From positions 1,550,001-1,614,000 of the forward strand of contig OY282353.1 of NCBI GenBank assembly GCA_958295465.1: DNA of 64,000 bases, read 5' to 3'. The DNA is from an uncultured Gammaproteobacteria bacterium. GTDB lineage: Bacteria > Pseudomonadota > Gammaproteobacteria > HK1. The notes beneath the pieces were generated by a model, which saw only the letters and a list, made by a program, of their open reading frames with translations, had not been told where the DNA came from and did no database searches. Both the position numbers and the translations under genes were made by a program. Below are positions 48,485 to 57,469 of this stretch, piece after piece (position 1 is the first letter of the stretch; each line of letters opens with the position of its first letter).

Positions 48485-48660
48485 GATGTCCGCGTCCTCA
48501 CAGGACGCGCTGTTCCCGGGACGTATGGATTCCCACCTCTGGATTTCCGCCCCCGCTTCCGCGAGGACATGCTTGCGCGGGAATGACGGCGCTGAAAGCG
48601 CGGGAACGACCCGGATGGATGGGGCGCCCGCGTCCTCACAGGACGCGCAGTCCCCCGGAG
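48485..48660. repeat. Short palindromic repeats between proV and the DDAH-like gene
   Basis: Two identical hairpins CGCGTCCTCACAGGACGCG (48491-48509 and 48629-48647; 8-bp stem, 3-base loop) flank a region with GGATTTCCGCCC and GCGGGAATGACGG, typical of REP-like extragenic palindromes. The whole 48462-48792 spacer has no gene. Confidence 0.6.
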
Positions 48661-48792
48661 AGGCCACCCCTTCATCTCCGGATGCGAGTCGATCGGCATG
48701 AATTCACCTCGGCCATCCGGCTTTGCGCCTTGTCCCGGAGCGTCCGGATGGAGTGTACTTGCGGCCCCGCTCGAAACCCGGACGGAAAGCCC

Positions 48793-49692
48793 GTGACCAC
48801 TGCGACCACGACCCCCAAGCCGCCCCGATGGGGCATCACGAACGACTACGGACCGCTCAGGGACGTGCTGCTCGGCGTGCCCGAGTTCTACCGCTGGATC
48901 GACGCGGGTCCGATCACGAGGCGGACCCTGGACAACCAGGAGCACACCGGCGTCGAGTTCAACCTCCAGACGGCCATGGCGCAGCACGCCGAGATGGTCT
49001 CGATCTACGAATCGAACGGCGTCACCTGCCATTACCTGGACGCCGACGAGGCCCTGCACCGCAACTTCTTCGCCCGCGATTCGAGCGCCATGACCCCTTG
49101 GGGAGCGCTCATCTGCCACATGCAGTTGAAGAGCCGGCGGGCCGACTACGTGACCGCCATCCGCTTCTACCAGGACCACGGCATCCCGATCTGGCGCTAC
49201 GCCACCGCCGGGCACTTCGAGGGCGGCGACTTCAACATCCTGGAGCCGGGATTCGTGCTCATCGGCTACTGCGGCGAGCGTTCCGAGCGCGAGGGGTCGG
49301 AGCAGGTGGCGGGGTGGGTGCGCGAGCAGGGATGGGAGGCGGTGGCAGCGCCCATCTCGCGGGAGTTCGTGCACATGGACGGCCTGGTGGCGCCGCTCGC
49401 GCCGAAGCTGCTGGTGGCCTGCGTGGACGCGATGGAGGACTGGCTGGTGGCGCTGCTGCGCGGGCGCGGCTTCGAGTTCGTGGAGGTGGGCTACGCGGAG
49501 GCCAGGGATCTCGGCGTCAACCTGGTCGCCCTCGGCAACGACCGCGTGCTCTCGATGCAGGGGTCGCGGGACCTGAACGGGCGCTTGCGGGCGATGGGGT
49601 TCGAGGTCTTCGACCCGGACATGTCGATGTTCACCCTGGGCGGGGGCGGCGTCCATTGCCTGTGCCAGGCGCTGTGCCGGGACGAGGCGTAG
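48793..49692 (+). CDS. Dimethylarginine dimethylaminohydrolase/arginine deiminase-family hydrolase
   Basis: 299 aa from the GTG at 48793; an ATG at 48748 with GGAG upstream would add 15 residues. Guanidino-hydrolase motifs: DYGPLRDVLLGVPEFYRW at the start, NFFARDSSAMTPWGALI (substrate Asp), the His/Glu motif GHFEGGDFNIL, MDGLVAPLAPKLLVAC, and the C-terminal nucleophile loop GGGGVHCLCQAL. The family hydrolyses arginine derivatives (DDAH releases dimethylamine from dimethylarginine). Position among proV, proW and proX and near a ureohydrolase suggests a guanidino-compound pathway; the true substrate is unproven. Confidence 0.75.
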   Translation: MTTATTTPKPPRWGITNDYGPLRDVLLGVPEFYRWIDAGPITRRTLDNQEHTGVEFNLQTAMAQHAEMVSIYESNGVTCHYLDADEALHRNFFARDSSAMTPWGALICHMQLKSRRADYVTAIRFYQDHGIPIWRYATAGHFEGGDFNILEPGFVLIGYCGERSEREGSEQVAGWVREQGWEAVAAPISREFVHMDGLVAPLAPKLLVACVDAMEDWLVALLRGRGFEFVEVGYAEARDLGVNLVALGNDRVLSMQGSRDLNGRLRAMGFEVFDPDMSMFTLGGGGVHCLCQALCRDEA

Positions 49693-49802
49693 ACGCGGGA
49701 TCCAGGAGCTGGGGGCGGGCGCCCGGTCGCGGGGATGACACGGACCGGGGTCGCCGGCCGCCACCATCAGGCGCTGTGCCGGGACGAGGCGTAGACGCGG
49801 GA
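49666..49802. repeat. Two-copy repeat of the hydrolase gene end, period 102 bp
   Basis: A 35-bp segment covering the stop codon (starts CAGGCGCTGTGCCGGGACGA) at 49666 recurs unchanged at 49768, and weaker similarity continues for about 60 bp beyond each copy. Confidence 0.8.
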
Positions 49803-49921
49803 ACCGGAGGTCGGCAACGGGCGCCGGCGGCGCCCGGTCACGGAGACGACGCGGGCCGGAACCGGCGACGGCTGCCGCCGGTTCGCGTCCATCGGGCGGC
49901 AATCTTCCGCCCGCGGACGAA

Positions 49922-49952
49922 AAACGGGCGATCCCTCGGGGATCGCCCGTTT
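49922..49952. terminator. Bidirectional intrinsic terminator
   Basis: A 14-bp perfect stem (AAACGGGCGATCCC and complement) with a TCG loop lies between the convergent hydrolase gene and proX. It starts with an A-run and ends in TTT, so it can terminate both transcripts. Confidence 0.88.
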
Positions 49953-49994
49953 CGCGCACCATCGCCCTCATCCCGAACGTCGGCCCGCGATGGC

Positions 49995-50951
49995 CTACTT
50001 CATCCAAGAATCCACCAACGCGGCGTTGTCCTTCGCCCATTGCTTGGCATATTCGTTCGGGTCGGCCTTCTCGACCACGAGCGCGAACGTCATGCCGGAC
50101 ACCTGGTCGGTGGTCAGCTTGACGCTGCCCAGCAAGGCGGCGGCCTCGGGATGCGCCTGCTCCAGGGACGCCGCGTAGTGCACGTGCAGGTAAGCCAGAT
50201 CCCAGGCGACCGGAGCCTCCGACTTCTCCAGCCATTGCGGATCGTCGGTGGGCTGGACGACCATCCACTTGGAGGCGTCGTACGCGGGCTCCTCGAGGAT
50301 CACCAGGTCGTGCATCGCGAAGATGTGGTTGGGGGTGTAGCAGTAGAACACGTGGTCGGCGTCCTTCGTGACCGCGGCGTCGACGTCGGCCATCGCCAAC
50401 GTCTCGTCCATTTCCACGAGCTCCATGGTCTCGTCGTACCCATAGCTCTTGGCGCGGATCTTCTCGACGTTCGTCGACGCCCAGCCCGATGCGCCGATCC
50501 AGATCTCGCCCCGACCGTCGCCGTTGGTGTCGAAGTGCTTCGCCATGTCGGGATCGGCCAGATCGGCGAGCCGGGTGATGCCGGTACGCTCCGCGGTCGC
50601 CTTCGTCACGCACATGCCCTGGAACGCGGCGACGCCGTTCGGGTTCATCTTCACCGTGCCCTTGGTCTTCACGAACTTGTCGTGCAGGTTGGTCTGGTTG
50701 GGCAGCCACACTTCGGGATGCACGTGCATGCTGCCGGAGTCCATCGCCTCGAAGATGACCGGGTTGGTGCCGTTCTGGAGCTCCACCTCCAGGCCGAGGT
50801 TGTCCTCCAGCACGACCTTGAGGATGCTTGCGGTGGCCGCCACGGACGGCCAGTTGGGGACGCCGATGACGACGTCGGCGGCATGGACGGACGCCATGCC
50901 GGCGGACAGCAGAGCCGCGCACAGGGTGCGGCGCCAGGTGAGTGTCTTCAT
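49995..50951 (-). CDS. proX: Glycine betaine-type periplasmic binding protein
   Basis: 318-residue precursor with signal peptide (TLCAALLSAGMASVHA-AD). OpuAC-type domain: VVIGVPNWPSVAATASILKV, NPVIFEAMDSGSMHVHPEVW, IWIGASGWASTN, and VFYCYTPNHIFAMHDLVILE. Trp and aromatic residues that could cage a quaternary amine are frequent. An AAGGAGAGAA site precedes the ATG. It would feed ProW/ProV, from which it is separated by the oppositely oriented hydrolase gene; ligand identity is not fixed by sequence. Confidence 0.88.
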   Translation of the reverse strand: MKTLTWRRTLCAALLSAGMASVHAADVVIGVPNWPSVAATASILKVVLEDNLGLEVELQNGTNPVIFEAMDSGSMHVHPEVWLPNQTNLHDKFVKTKGTVKMNPNGVAAFQGMCVTKATAERTGITRLADLADPDMAKHFDTNGDGRGEIWIGASGWASTNVEKIRAKSYGYDETMELVEMDETLAMADVDAAVTKDADHVFYCYTPNHIFAMHDLVILEEPAYDASKWMVVQPTDDPQWLEKSEAPVAWDLAYLHVHYAASLEQAHPEAAALLGSVKLTTDQVSGMTFALVVEKADPNEYAKQWAKDNAALVDSWMK

Positions 50952-51139
50952 CGTTCTCTCCTTGCCTTCGGTTCGGTGGGTGATGGCCGTGCACGACCAC
51001 GGTATCGGCATGACCGCAACCGCGCCGGTTTCCGTACGGTCTCCGGGCAGCGTCGAGGTTGCCCGCGCAGCAGGACGATTAGAACCCTGCGAACCTCGGG
51101 AAGTCCATTGCTTTTTCACCGGAGGGCGAGGGTGGCGGC

Positions 51140-52753
51140 TCAGTGCTCCCATCCCTTCCCGGGCACGCTGTCGAGAAGCTGGCGGGTGTACTCGTGACCG
51201 GGGCTCGCGAAGATCTCCGAGGTCGGACCGCGCTCCACGATCTCCCCGTGCCGCATGACCGCGATCTCGTCGCATACGTGGGCGGCGACCCGCAGGTCGT
51301 GGGTGATGAAGAGCATCGAAAGCGCGAGGGATCGGCGAAGCTCGTCGAGCAGGTCCAGCACCTGCTTCTGGACCGAAACGTCCAGGGCCGAGACCGGCTC
51401 GTCGGCGAGGATCAGCGCGGGCTCCATCGCCAGCGCCCTGGCGATGCCGATGCGCTGGCGCTGGCCGCCGGAGAACTCGTGCGGAAAGCGCCCGGCCGCC
51501 TCCGGCTGAAGCCCCACCATTCCCAGCAGCTCGTGGGCCCGATCCCATGCCTCCCGCCTCGGCGTCCCCCGCAGCGTCGGGCCCAGCGCGATGATGTCGC
51601 CGACCCGATGCCTGGGGTTCAGTGACGCGAAAGGGTCCTGGAAGACCATCTGCACCAGGTGGCGGTACGGCTTGAGCTGCTTCCTGGAGTATCCGGCGAT
51701 GTTCTCTCCGTTGAGCAGGACGTCGCCGCCGTCGGCCTTCTCCAGTCCCACCACGCAGCGGGCCAGGGTGGACTTTCCGGAGCCGGATTCCCCCACCAGG
51801 GCCACGGAGTGCCCGCGCGGCACCTCCAGGCTCACGTCGCGCACCGCGTGAACCCGCCGCCCGTGTCCGCCGAACAGGCCGGCACGGCCGCCGTAGATCT
51901 TGTTCAGCCCTTCGATCGCCAGTGCGGGCGCCGGCCTGTCTCCGGTCGATTCGTGGCGAGGGTGCAGGCTGGGCACCGCCGACACCAGCGCCCGGGTGTA
52001 GTCCGCCTTCGGGTCGCGCAGCACGTCCCCGGTCGCACCGGACTCGATGAGCTTTCCGTCGCGCATCACCACCACCCGGTCCGCGACCTCCGCCACCACG
52101 CCGAAGTCGTGGGTGATGAACATCACCGCCGTCCCGTGCTTGCCCTGCAGCTCCTTGAGCAGCGTCAGGATCTGGGCCTGGGTGGTCACGTCCAGCGCGG
52201 TGGTGGGCTCGTCGGCGATGATGAGGGCGGGCTCCAGCGCCAGCGCCATGGCGATCATCACCCGCTGGCGCTGCCCCCCCGAAAGCTCGTGGGGATAGCT
52301 GTCCGGGATGCGTTCCGGATCGGGCAGGTGGACGTCGGAGAACAGCTCCATGACCCGCCGGCGCCGGACCTGCGCACCGACGTTGGTGTGCACGCGGAAG
52401 ATCTCGTCGATCTGTGCACCGACCTTCATGAGCGGGTTCAGGGCGACCATCGGCTCCTGGAAGATCATGGAGATGCGCCCGCCCCGGATGGCGCGCATCT
52501 CCCCCTCGCCGGCCCGCAGGAGATCCCGGTTCTCGAAATGGATGGCGCCGTTGACGACGCGTACGTGGGGCGCCGGCAGGAGGCCCAGGATGGACTTGGC
52601 CATGACCGACTTGCCCGAGCCCGACTCGCCCACCACGCACAGGATCTCGTTGCGATCGATGGTCAACGAGACCCCGTCCACCGCCAGGGGGCGATCCGAC
52701 CAGGCGGGCAACGCCACCCGCAGGTCTTCGATGCCGAGGACCGGCTGGTTCAC
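51140..52753 (-). CDS. Peptide ABC transporter ATP-binding protein, fused DppD-DppF type
   Basis: 537 aa with two complete ATPase domains. Domain 1: [63 protein letters not shown]. Domain 2: [62 protein letters not shown]. Single-chain fusions of this kind occur in YejF and GsiA. The start is a GTG overlapping the permease stop. Last gene of the leftward peptide operon. Confidence 0.92.
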   Translation of the reverse strand: MNQPVLGIEDLRVALPAWSDRPLAVDGVSLTIDRNEILCVVGESGSGKSVMAKSILGLLPAPHVRVVNGAIHFENRDLLRAGEGEMRAIRGGRISMIFQEPMVALNPLMKVGAQIDEIFRVHTNVGAQVRRRRVMELFSDVHLPDPERIPDSYPHELSGGQRQRVMIAMALALEPALIIADEPTTALDVTTQAQILTLLKELQGKHGTAVMFITHDFGVVAEVADRVVVMRDGKLIESGATGDVLRDPKADYTRALVSAVPSLHPRHESTGDRPAPALAIEGLNKIYGGRAGLFGGHGRRVHAVRDVSLEVPRGHSVALVGESGSGKSTLARCVVGLEKADGGDVLLNGENIAGYSRKQLKPYRHLVQMVFQDPFASLNPRHRVGDIIALGPTLRGTPRREAWDRAHELLGMVGLQPEAAGRFPHEFSGGQRQRIGIARALAMEPALILADEPVSALDVSVQKQVLDLLDELRRSLALSMLFITHDLRVAAHVCDEIAVMRHGEIVERGPTSEIFASPGHEYTRQLLDSVPGKGWEH

Positions 52754-53577
52754 AGGTCCGAGAGCCGGGGGTTGAGGGCGTCGTTGAGCCCTTCGCCCAC
52801 CAGGTTGATGGACAGCACCGTGAGCAGAATGGCCACCCCGGGGATCGTCACCAGCCACCAGGCGTCGCGCAGGAAGCTCCGCCCGGCCCCCACCATGAAC
52901 CCCCAGCTCATCAGGTTCGGGGCGCCCAGGCCGAGGAAGGACAGCGCGCTCTCGATGAGGATGGCGGTGGCCACGAGCAGGGATCCGGTGACGATGAGGG
53001 GCGAGAGGGTGTTGGGCAGCACCTGGCGGAAGAGGATCGCCATGTCCCCCTGCCCCACCAGCACCGCGGCCTGGACGTACTCCCGGGCCTTCACCGACAG
53101 CACCTCGCCTCGCACCACGCGGGCGATGGGGGGCCAGCTCACGACCGCGATGGCCACGATGAGGCTGGTGGCGGAGGGGGTGAGGATGGCCACCAGCACG
53201 ATGGCGAAGATGAAGGACGGGATGGTCTGGAAGAACTCCGTGAGGCGCATCAGCCCGTCGTCCACCAGACCGCCGAAATAGCCGGCGAGCGCGCCGACCA
53301 GGGTCCCGAAGGCGACGGAGGCGAGGGTGGCGAGGATGGCGATGACCAGGGTGGTCCGTGCGCCGTGGACAAGGCCGGCCCAGATGCTGCGCCCCAGCGA
53401 ATCGGTACCGAAAGGGTGTTCCAGCGACGGTATGAGAAAGGGCTCGGCCACGATCTCGAAAGGGTGGTGCGACGCGATCAGCGGTGCGGCAGCCGCGACG
53501 AGCACCACGAGCCCCAGCCAGGCGAGGCCGGCGATGACCCGCGGATTGCCCATGAAGCGCTGCCGGAACGTGTTCAC
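52750..53577 (-). CDS. Peptide ABC transporter permease (DppC type)
   Basis: 275 residues with six helices. Motifs: HPFGTDSLGRSIWAGLVHGA (DppC signature), EFFQTIPSFIFAIVLVA, EAA region EYVQAAVLVGQGDMAILFRQ, and ESALSFLGLGAPNLMSWG. Start GTG overlaps the dppB-type stop (GTGA); ATG at codon 9 is an alternative. Confidence 0.92.
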   Translation of the reverse strand: MNTFRQRFMGNPRVIAGLAWLGLVVLVAAAAPLIASHHPFEIVAEPFLIPSLEHPFGTDSLGRSIWAGLVHGARTTLVIAILATLASVAFGTLVGALAGYFGGLVDDGLMRLTEFFQTIPSFIFAIVLVAILTPSATSLIVAIAVVSWPPIARVVRGEVLSVKAREYVQAAVLVGQGDMAILFRQVLPNTLSPLIVTGSLLVATAILIESALSFLGLGAPNLMSWGFMVGAGRSFLRDAWWLVTIPGVAILLTVLSINLVGEGLNDALNPRLSDL

Positions 53578-54560
53578 TCGTCCACCTTGATGCGCGGATC
53601 CAGCAGCACGTAGACGACGTCCACCACGATGTTGACGAACACCACCAGACAGGCCGAAATGAAGAAGATTCCAAGCAACAGGTTGAAATCCCGAGAGAAC
53701 AGCGCCTCGAAGGCGAGCTGTCCGAGGCCGGGCCACGCGAACACGCTCTCCACCACCACCGAGCCTCCGAGCAGGGCGCCCACCTGGACCCCGGCCATCG
53801 TGACCACGGGCAGCAGGGCGTTGCGCAGCACGTGGCGGAAGGTGATCTGGCGCTCGGTGAGGCCCTTGGCCCTCGCCGTGGTCACGTAGTCGAGGCCCCG
53901 CTGCTCCAGCATGGTGGCGCGCATCAGGCGCGCGTACAGCGCCAGGTAGAACAGGGAGAGGGTGATGGCCGGGAGCACGAGGTGGTGGGCGACGTCCAGC
54001 GCCCGGTCCCACCCTTCGTAGAACATGACCACGTTCTCCATCCCGGAGGTGGGGAACCAGTCCAGCCACACCGAGAAGACGAGGATCAGCATCAGCCCGA
54101 CCCAGAACAGCGGCGTCGCATACGCGATGATGGCGCCGAGCGAGATGACGTGGTCCCTCCAGGTGCGTACCCAGATGGCGGCGAAGAGTCCGGACAGCGC
54201 GCCCAGTCCCACCGAGAGCACGAGCGTGGTGCCCATCAGCAGCAGGGTGGGCATCATCCGCTCCAGCAGCAGGTCCGACACCTTGGAGCTGTGGCGGAAC
54301 GAGAACCCGAGGTCGAAGAGGAAGACGTTCCTGACGTAAACGGCGAGCTGCACCAGCACGGGCTTGTCCAGCCCGTAACGGGCGCGCAGGTCCTGGATGT
54401 ACTCCGCCGAGGCTCCGCCGGACTCGCCGGCCAGCACCTCGGCCAGATCGCCGGGCGCGAGCTGCAGCAGGAGAAAGCACAGCACGGTGACGCCCAGGAT
54501 CACCGGCACCGCCTGCAGCAGCCGCCGGACGATGTAGCGCAGCAGGCGCAGGCCCGTCAC
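53574..54560 (-). CDS. Peptide ABC transporter permease (DppB type)
   Basis: 328 residues with six helices. The N-terminus LLRYIVRRLLQAVPVILGVT and the loop APGDLAEVLAGESGGASAEY are typical of DppB/OppB; the EAA loop reads YVTTARAKGLTERQITFRHV, and VVVESVFAWPGLGQLAFEAL follows. It starts 93 bp after the binding-protein gene and overlaps the next permease. Confidence 0.93.
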   Translation of the reverse strand: MTGLRLLRYIVRRLLQAVPVILGVTVLCFLLLQLAPGDLAEVLAGESGGASAEYIQDLRARYGLDKPVLVQLAVYVRNVFLFDLGFSFRHSSKVSDLLLERMMPTLLLMGTTLVLSVGLGALSGLFAAIWVRTWRDHVISLGAIIAYATPLFWVGLMLILVFSVWLDWFPTSGMENVVMFYEGWDRALDVAHHLVLPAITLSLFYLALYARLMRATMLEQRGLDYVTTARAKGLTERQITFRHVLRNALLPVVTMAGVQVGALLGGSVVVESVFAWPGLGQLAFEALFSRDFNLLLGIFFISACLVVFVNIVVDVVYVLLDPRIKVDE

Positions 54561-54653
54561 GGCCGAGGTGTCCGTGGCCGGGAACGCGCGGCGCCGGCCA
54601 TCGGCGGCGATGGCCGGCGCATCCGCAGGATCATCCGGGCGGGTCCCGCGGGC

Positions 54654-56252
54654 TTACTTCATGTAGGCCCGATCGAAGTTCGCGTACACGCCCAGGGCCG
54701 AGACGATCACGTCCGCGAACATGTTGTTCACGACGGTGGGGAAGTTCATCTCGTGGACCCAGATGATGGGAATCTCCTCCGCGACGATCTTCAACGCCTG
54801 GTCGTAGAGGGCGCTGCGCTTCTTCGCGTCCGGCTCCACCTTGGCCATGTCGAGCAGCTTGTCGACCTCCGGATCGGACCAGTAGGAGCCGTTGGTGAAC
54901 ACCGTGCCCGGCTTGATCTGGCCCGAATGCACCGCGCGATGCACCCCGATGACCGGGTCGGCCAGGTTGTAGAGGTAGTTCGCGGTGGTGTCGAAGTCGT
55001 GATCGGCGTAGGTGCGTTTCAGCCAGCGCGCCACGTCTTCCTGGCGGATGGTGACCTTGATGCCGATCTTTCCGAGCTGTTGCTGCACGTACTCGCCGAA
55101 GCGGGTCCACTCCTGTCCGTAGGGCAGGGAATCGTGCATCAGCTCGAAACGGACGCCGTCGGCGTCCTTGGCGTAGCCGGCTTCGTCCAGTATGCCGTTT
55201 GCGATCTCGACGCCGTTCTCCGCCTCGTAGACCTTCACGTCGCCGCTGTACAGGCCGGCCGGCGCGAAGTTCGAGCTCATGGGGCCGGTGGCGGGCTTTC
55301 CATAGCCGAACCAGATGTTGTCGATGACGAACTGGCGCCCCATGGCGTGGGCGATGGCCTGGCGCACCCGCTTGTCCTTGAGAAGCTCGCGCTCGGTGTT
55401 GAGCAGGAGCTCGGAGACCGGCGAGAACATCTCGTGGCCCCTGGTGGTGACCGTCAGGTTCGGTTTCGCGGCGAGCTTCTTCGCGTCGTTGAAGGGGACC
55501 GCCCCCATGGCCGCGAAGTGGGCCTCGCCCTTCTCGAGCGCCGCGGTGCGGGTGGAGGAGTCGAGGATGAAGCGCGCGACGATGCGATCGAGGTACGGCC
55601 GGCCCTCCTTCCAGTAGTCCGGGTTGCGGTCGAGCCGGATGTACTGCCCCTTCTTCCACTCCGTGAACTTGAACGGTCCGGAGCCGACGGGCTTGTTGGC
55701 GTTCGGATGGGCGCGAAGATCCCCTTCGCCGAAGACGTGCTCCGGCAGGATCGGGGTCTCGTACCCGGAAAACGCCATCAGCATGTAGGGGGCGGGCTCG
55801 GACAGCACCAGGGTCACCGTGTGGTCGTCCGGGGTCTTCACGTCGGTCACCGCCGCGAAGGTGTTGGGTCCGCGGGGGTGGGTGACCTTGGCCGCGTTCA
55901 TGATGGAGAAGCGCACGTCCGCGGACGTGAGCGGCTCACCGTCGTGGAACGTCACGCCCTGGCGCAGCTTGAAGGTAATCGTCTTGCCGTCCGGCGACAC
56001 CTCCCAGGACTCGGCCAGGCTCGGCTGCGGCTGAAGCTCGGTGTCGTACTCGAGCAATCCGTCATAGATCTTCGACGTCACCATCCCGATGGGACCGGAC
56101 GTGGACAGGTACGAGGCGAGGCTCGGCGGCTCGGGCTGCACGATCAGCACGAGGGTGCCGCCCTGCTCCTGTGCGACCGTGCTGTTGGCGAGGCAGAGAC
56201 CGGCGAGGAACGTGCCTGCGATCCCCGCGAAGGTGCGACGAGACAATTTCAT
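54654..56252 (-). CDS. Peptide/solute-binding protein, SBP family 5
   Basis: 532-residue precursor. The N-terminus MKLSRRTFAGIAGTFLAGLC has a twin-arginine-like motif (SRRTF) and a hydrophobic core. Family 5 text: LVLIVQPEPPSLASYLSTSG, YDGLLEYDTELQPQPSLAES, VTFHDGEPLTSADVRFSI, NKPVGSGPFKFTEWKKGQYI and VRQAIAHAMGRQFVIDNI. The ligand may be a peptide, opine or other nonpeptide solute. First gene of the operon. Confidence 0.9.
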   Translation of the reverse strand: MKLSRRTFAGIAGTFLAGLCLANSTVAQEQGGTLVLIVQPEPPSLASYLSTSGPIGMVTSKIYDGLLEYDTELQPQPSLAESWEVSPDGKTITFKLRQGVTFHDGEPLTSADVRFSIMNAAKVTHPRGPNTFAAVTDVKTPDDHTVTLVLSEPAPYMLMAFSGYETPILPEHVFGEGDLRAHPNANKPVGSGPFKFTEWKKGQYIRLDRNPDYWKEGRPYLDRIVARFILDSSTRTAALEKGEAHFAAMGAVPFNDAKKLAAKPNLTVTTRGHEMFSPVSELLLNTERELLKDKRVRQAIAHAMGRQFVIDNIWFGYGKPATGPMSSNFAPAGLYSGDVKVYEAENGVEIANGILDEAGYAKDADGVRFELMHDSLPYGQEWTRFGEYVQQQLGKIGIKVTIRQEDVARWLKRTYADHDFDTTANYLYNLADPVIGVHRAVHSGQIKPGTVFTNGSYWSDPEVDKLLDMAKVEPDAKKRSALYDQALKIVAEEIPIIWVHEMNFPTVVNNMFADVIVSALGVYANFDRAYMK

Positions 56253-56585
56253 GGAGCTGCTCCGTGTGGTTGATGAGGAAGCGCCCCGGGGAAGACGGCC
56301 CGTATCGGGAGACGGTCCCCCTGACGCCCGCGTTCCAGCCTATCGTGCGCATCGGAGGTGCGCAATTCCCGGTCGTGGAGAGGGGCCGATCGGACGGGGG
56401 GAGGCGTGTCTCGATCCGGATTCTCCTTGCGGGCCGCGCGAGCCGGCGGAGGCGTCGTCCTCCGCTGCACCACGATCCGGAGAAGCCTCGATCCGCGAGG
56501 CAGCGTCCAGGCCCGTCGCGTGCCGTTCCCATGCCCGCCCGGCACGAACCTCGGCCGTCCCGGAGCCGGGACCCGCGAGGTTCGC
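56253..56585. other. Intergenic spacer, no gene seen
   Basis: About 330 bp between ubiA and the binding-protein gene, both leftward. It must hold the promoter of the peptide operon, but no convincing -10/-35 pair or operator was seen. Confidence 0.4.
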
Positions 56586-57443
56586 CTATGGCCAGGCGTA
56601 GTCCGCGACGATGCCGCCGAAAACCAGGGCGCCCACCCAGTTGTTGTTCAGGAACGCCTTGAAGCAGGCGGCGGGCTCACGGTGGTGGATCAGGTGCTGC
56701 TGGTAGAGGAACAGCAGCGCGCTCAACGCCACCGCGCCGTTGTAGATCGCACCCAGGCCGGCCTGGCGGCCGGCGAGGACGAGCACCGCGAGCACCGCGA
56801 GCTGGCTTGCGCCGACGAAGCCCCGGTCGGCGTCTCCGAACAGGATGGCGGACGACTTGACCCCGACCCTCACGTCGTCTTCCCGATCGACCATCGCGTA
56901 CATGGTGTCGTAGGCGACCGCCCAGGCGACGACCCCGGTGAGCATCAGCCACGCCAGCGGCGGCGTCTCGTCGGTCAGCGCCGCGAACGCCATCGGGATC
57001 CCCCATCCGAACGCGACGCCGAGGTGGACCTGCGGCAGGTACGTCCATCGCTTCATGAACGGGTAGCCTGCGGCCAATGCGGCGCCGGCGAAGGAGTACA
57101 GCACCGCGAGCCGGTTCAACGTGAGGACCAGCCCGAAACCAAGGAGGCACAGCGCAACGAACAGGCCGAGCGCCTCGGCCGGCGTCACCTCGCCGCTCGC
57201 GATGGGCCGGTGCATCGTGCGCCGCACGTGGGGATCGATCTTGCGATCCGCGAAGTCGTTGATGACGCATCCGGCCGAGCGCATGACGAACACCCCGGCC
57301 ACGAACACGAACACCACGGCCGTGTCCGGCCTGCCCTCGCCGGCGATCCACAACGCCCACAGGGTCGGCCACAGCAGCAGCAGGGTGCCGATCGGCTGGT
57401 GCATGCGCGCCAGCAACGCATACTGGCGGATACGTTCCTTCAC
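56586..57443 (-). CDS. ubiA: 4-hydroxybenzoate polyprenyltransferase
   Basis: Prenylates 4-hydroxybenzoate in ubiquinone synthesis, in the inner membrane. 285 residues, about eight helices. Both prenyl-diphosphate Asp motifs are present: MRSAGCVINDFADRKIDPHV and YDTMYAMVDREDDVRVGVKS. The N-terminus (M)KERIRQYALLARMHQPIGT starts at a GTG, the only start before the first conserved helix. It follows recG by 26 bp, so the two are likely co-transcribed. Confidence 0.93.
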   Translation of the reverse strand: MKERIRQYALLARMHQPIGTLLLLWPTLWALWIAGEGRPDTAVVFVFVAGVFVMRSAGCVINDFADRKIDPHVRRTMHRPIASGEVTPAEALGLFVALCLLGFGLVLTLNRLAVLYSFAGAALAAGYPFMKRWTYLPQVHLGVAFGWGIPMAFAALTDETPPLAWLMLTGVVAWAVAYDTMYAMVDREDDVRVGVKSSAILFGDADRGFVGASQLAVLAVLVLAGRQAGLGAIYNGAVALSALLFLYQQHLIHHREPAACFKAFLNNNWVGALVFGGIVADYAWP

Positions 57444-57469
57444 GTCCGGCGCCCCGGTGAGGTCATGAC

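Noticed and set aside
53832..56273. 813-codon plus-strand frame opposite the peptide transporter genes
   Set aside because: Shadow frame; the minus-strand permease and binding protein carry full family signatures.
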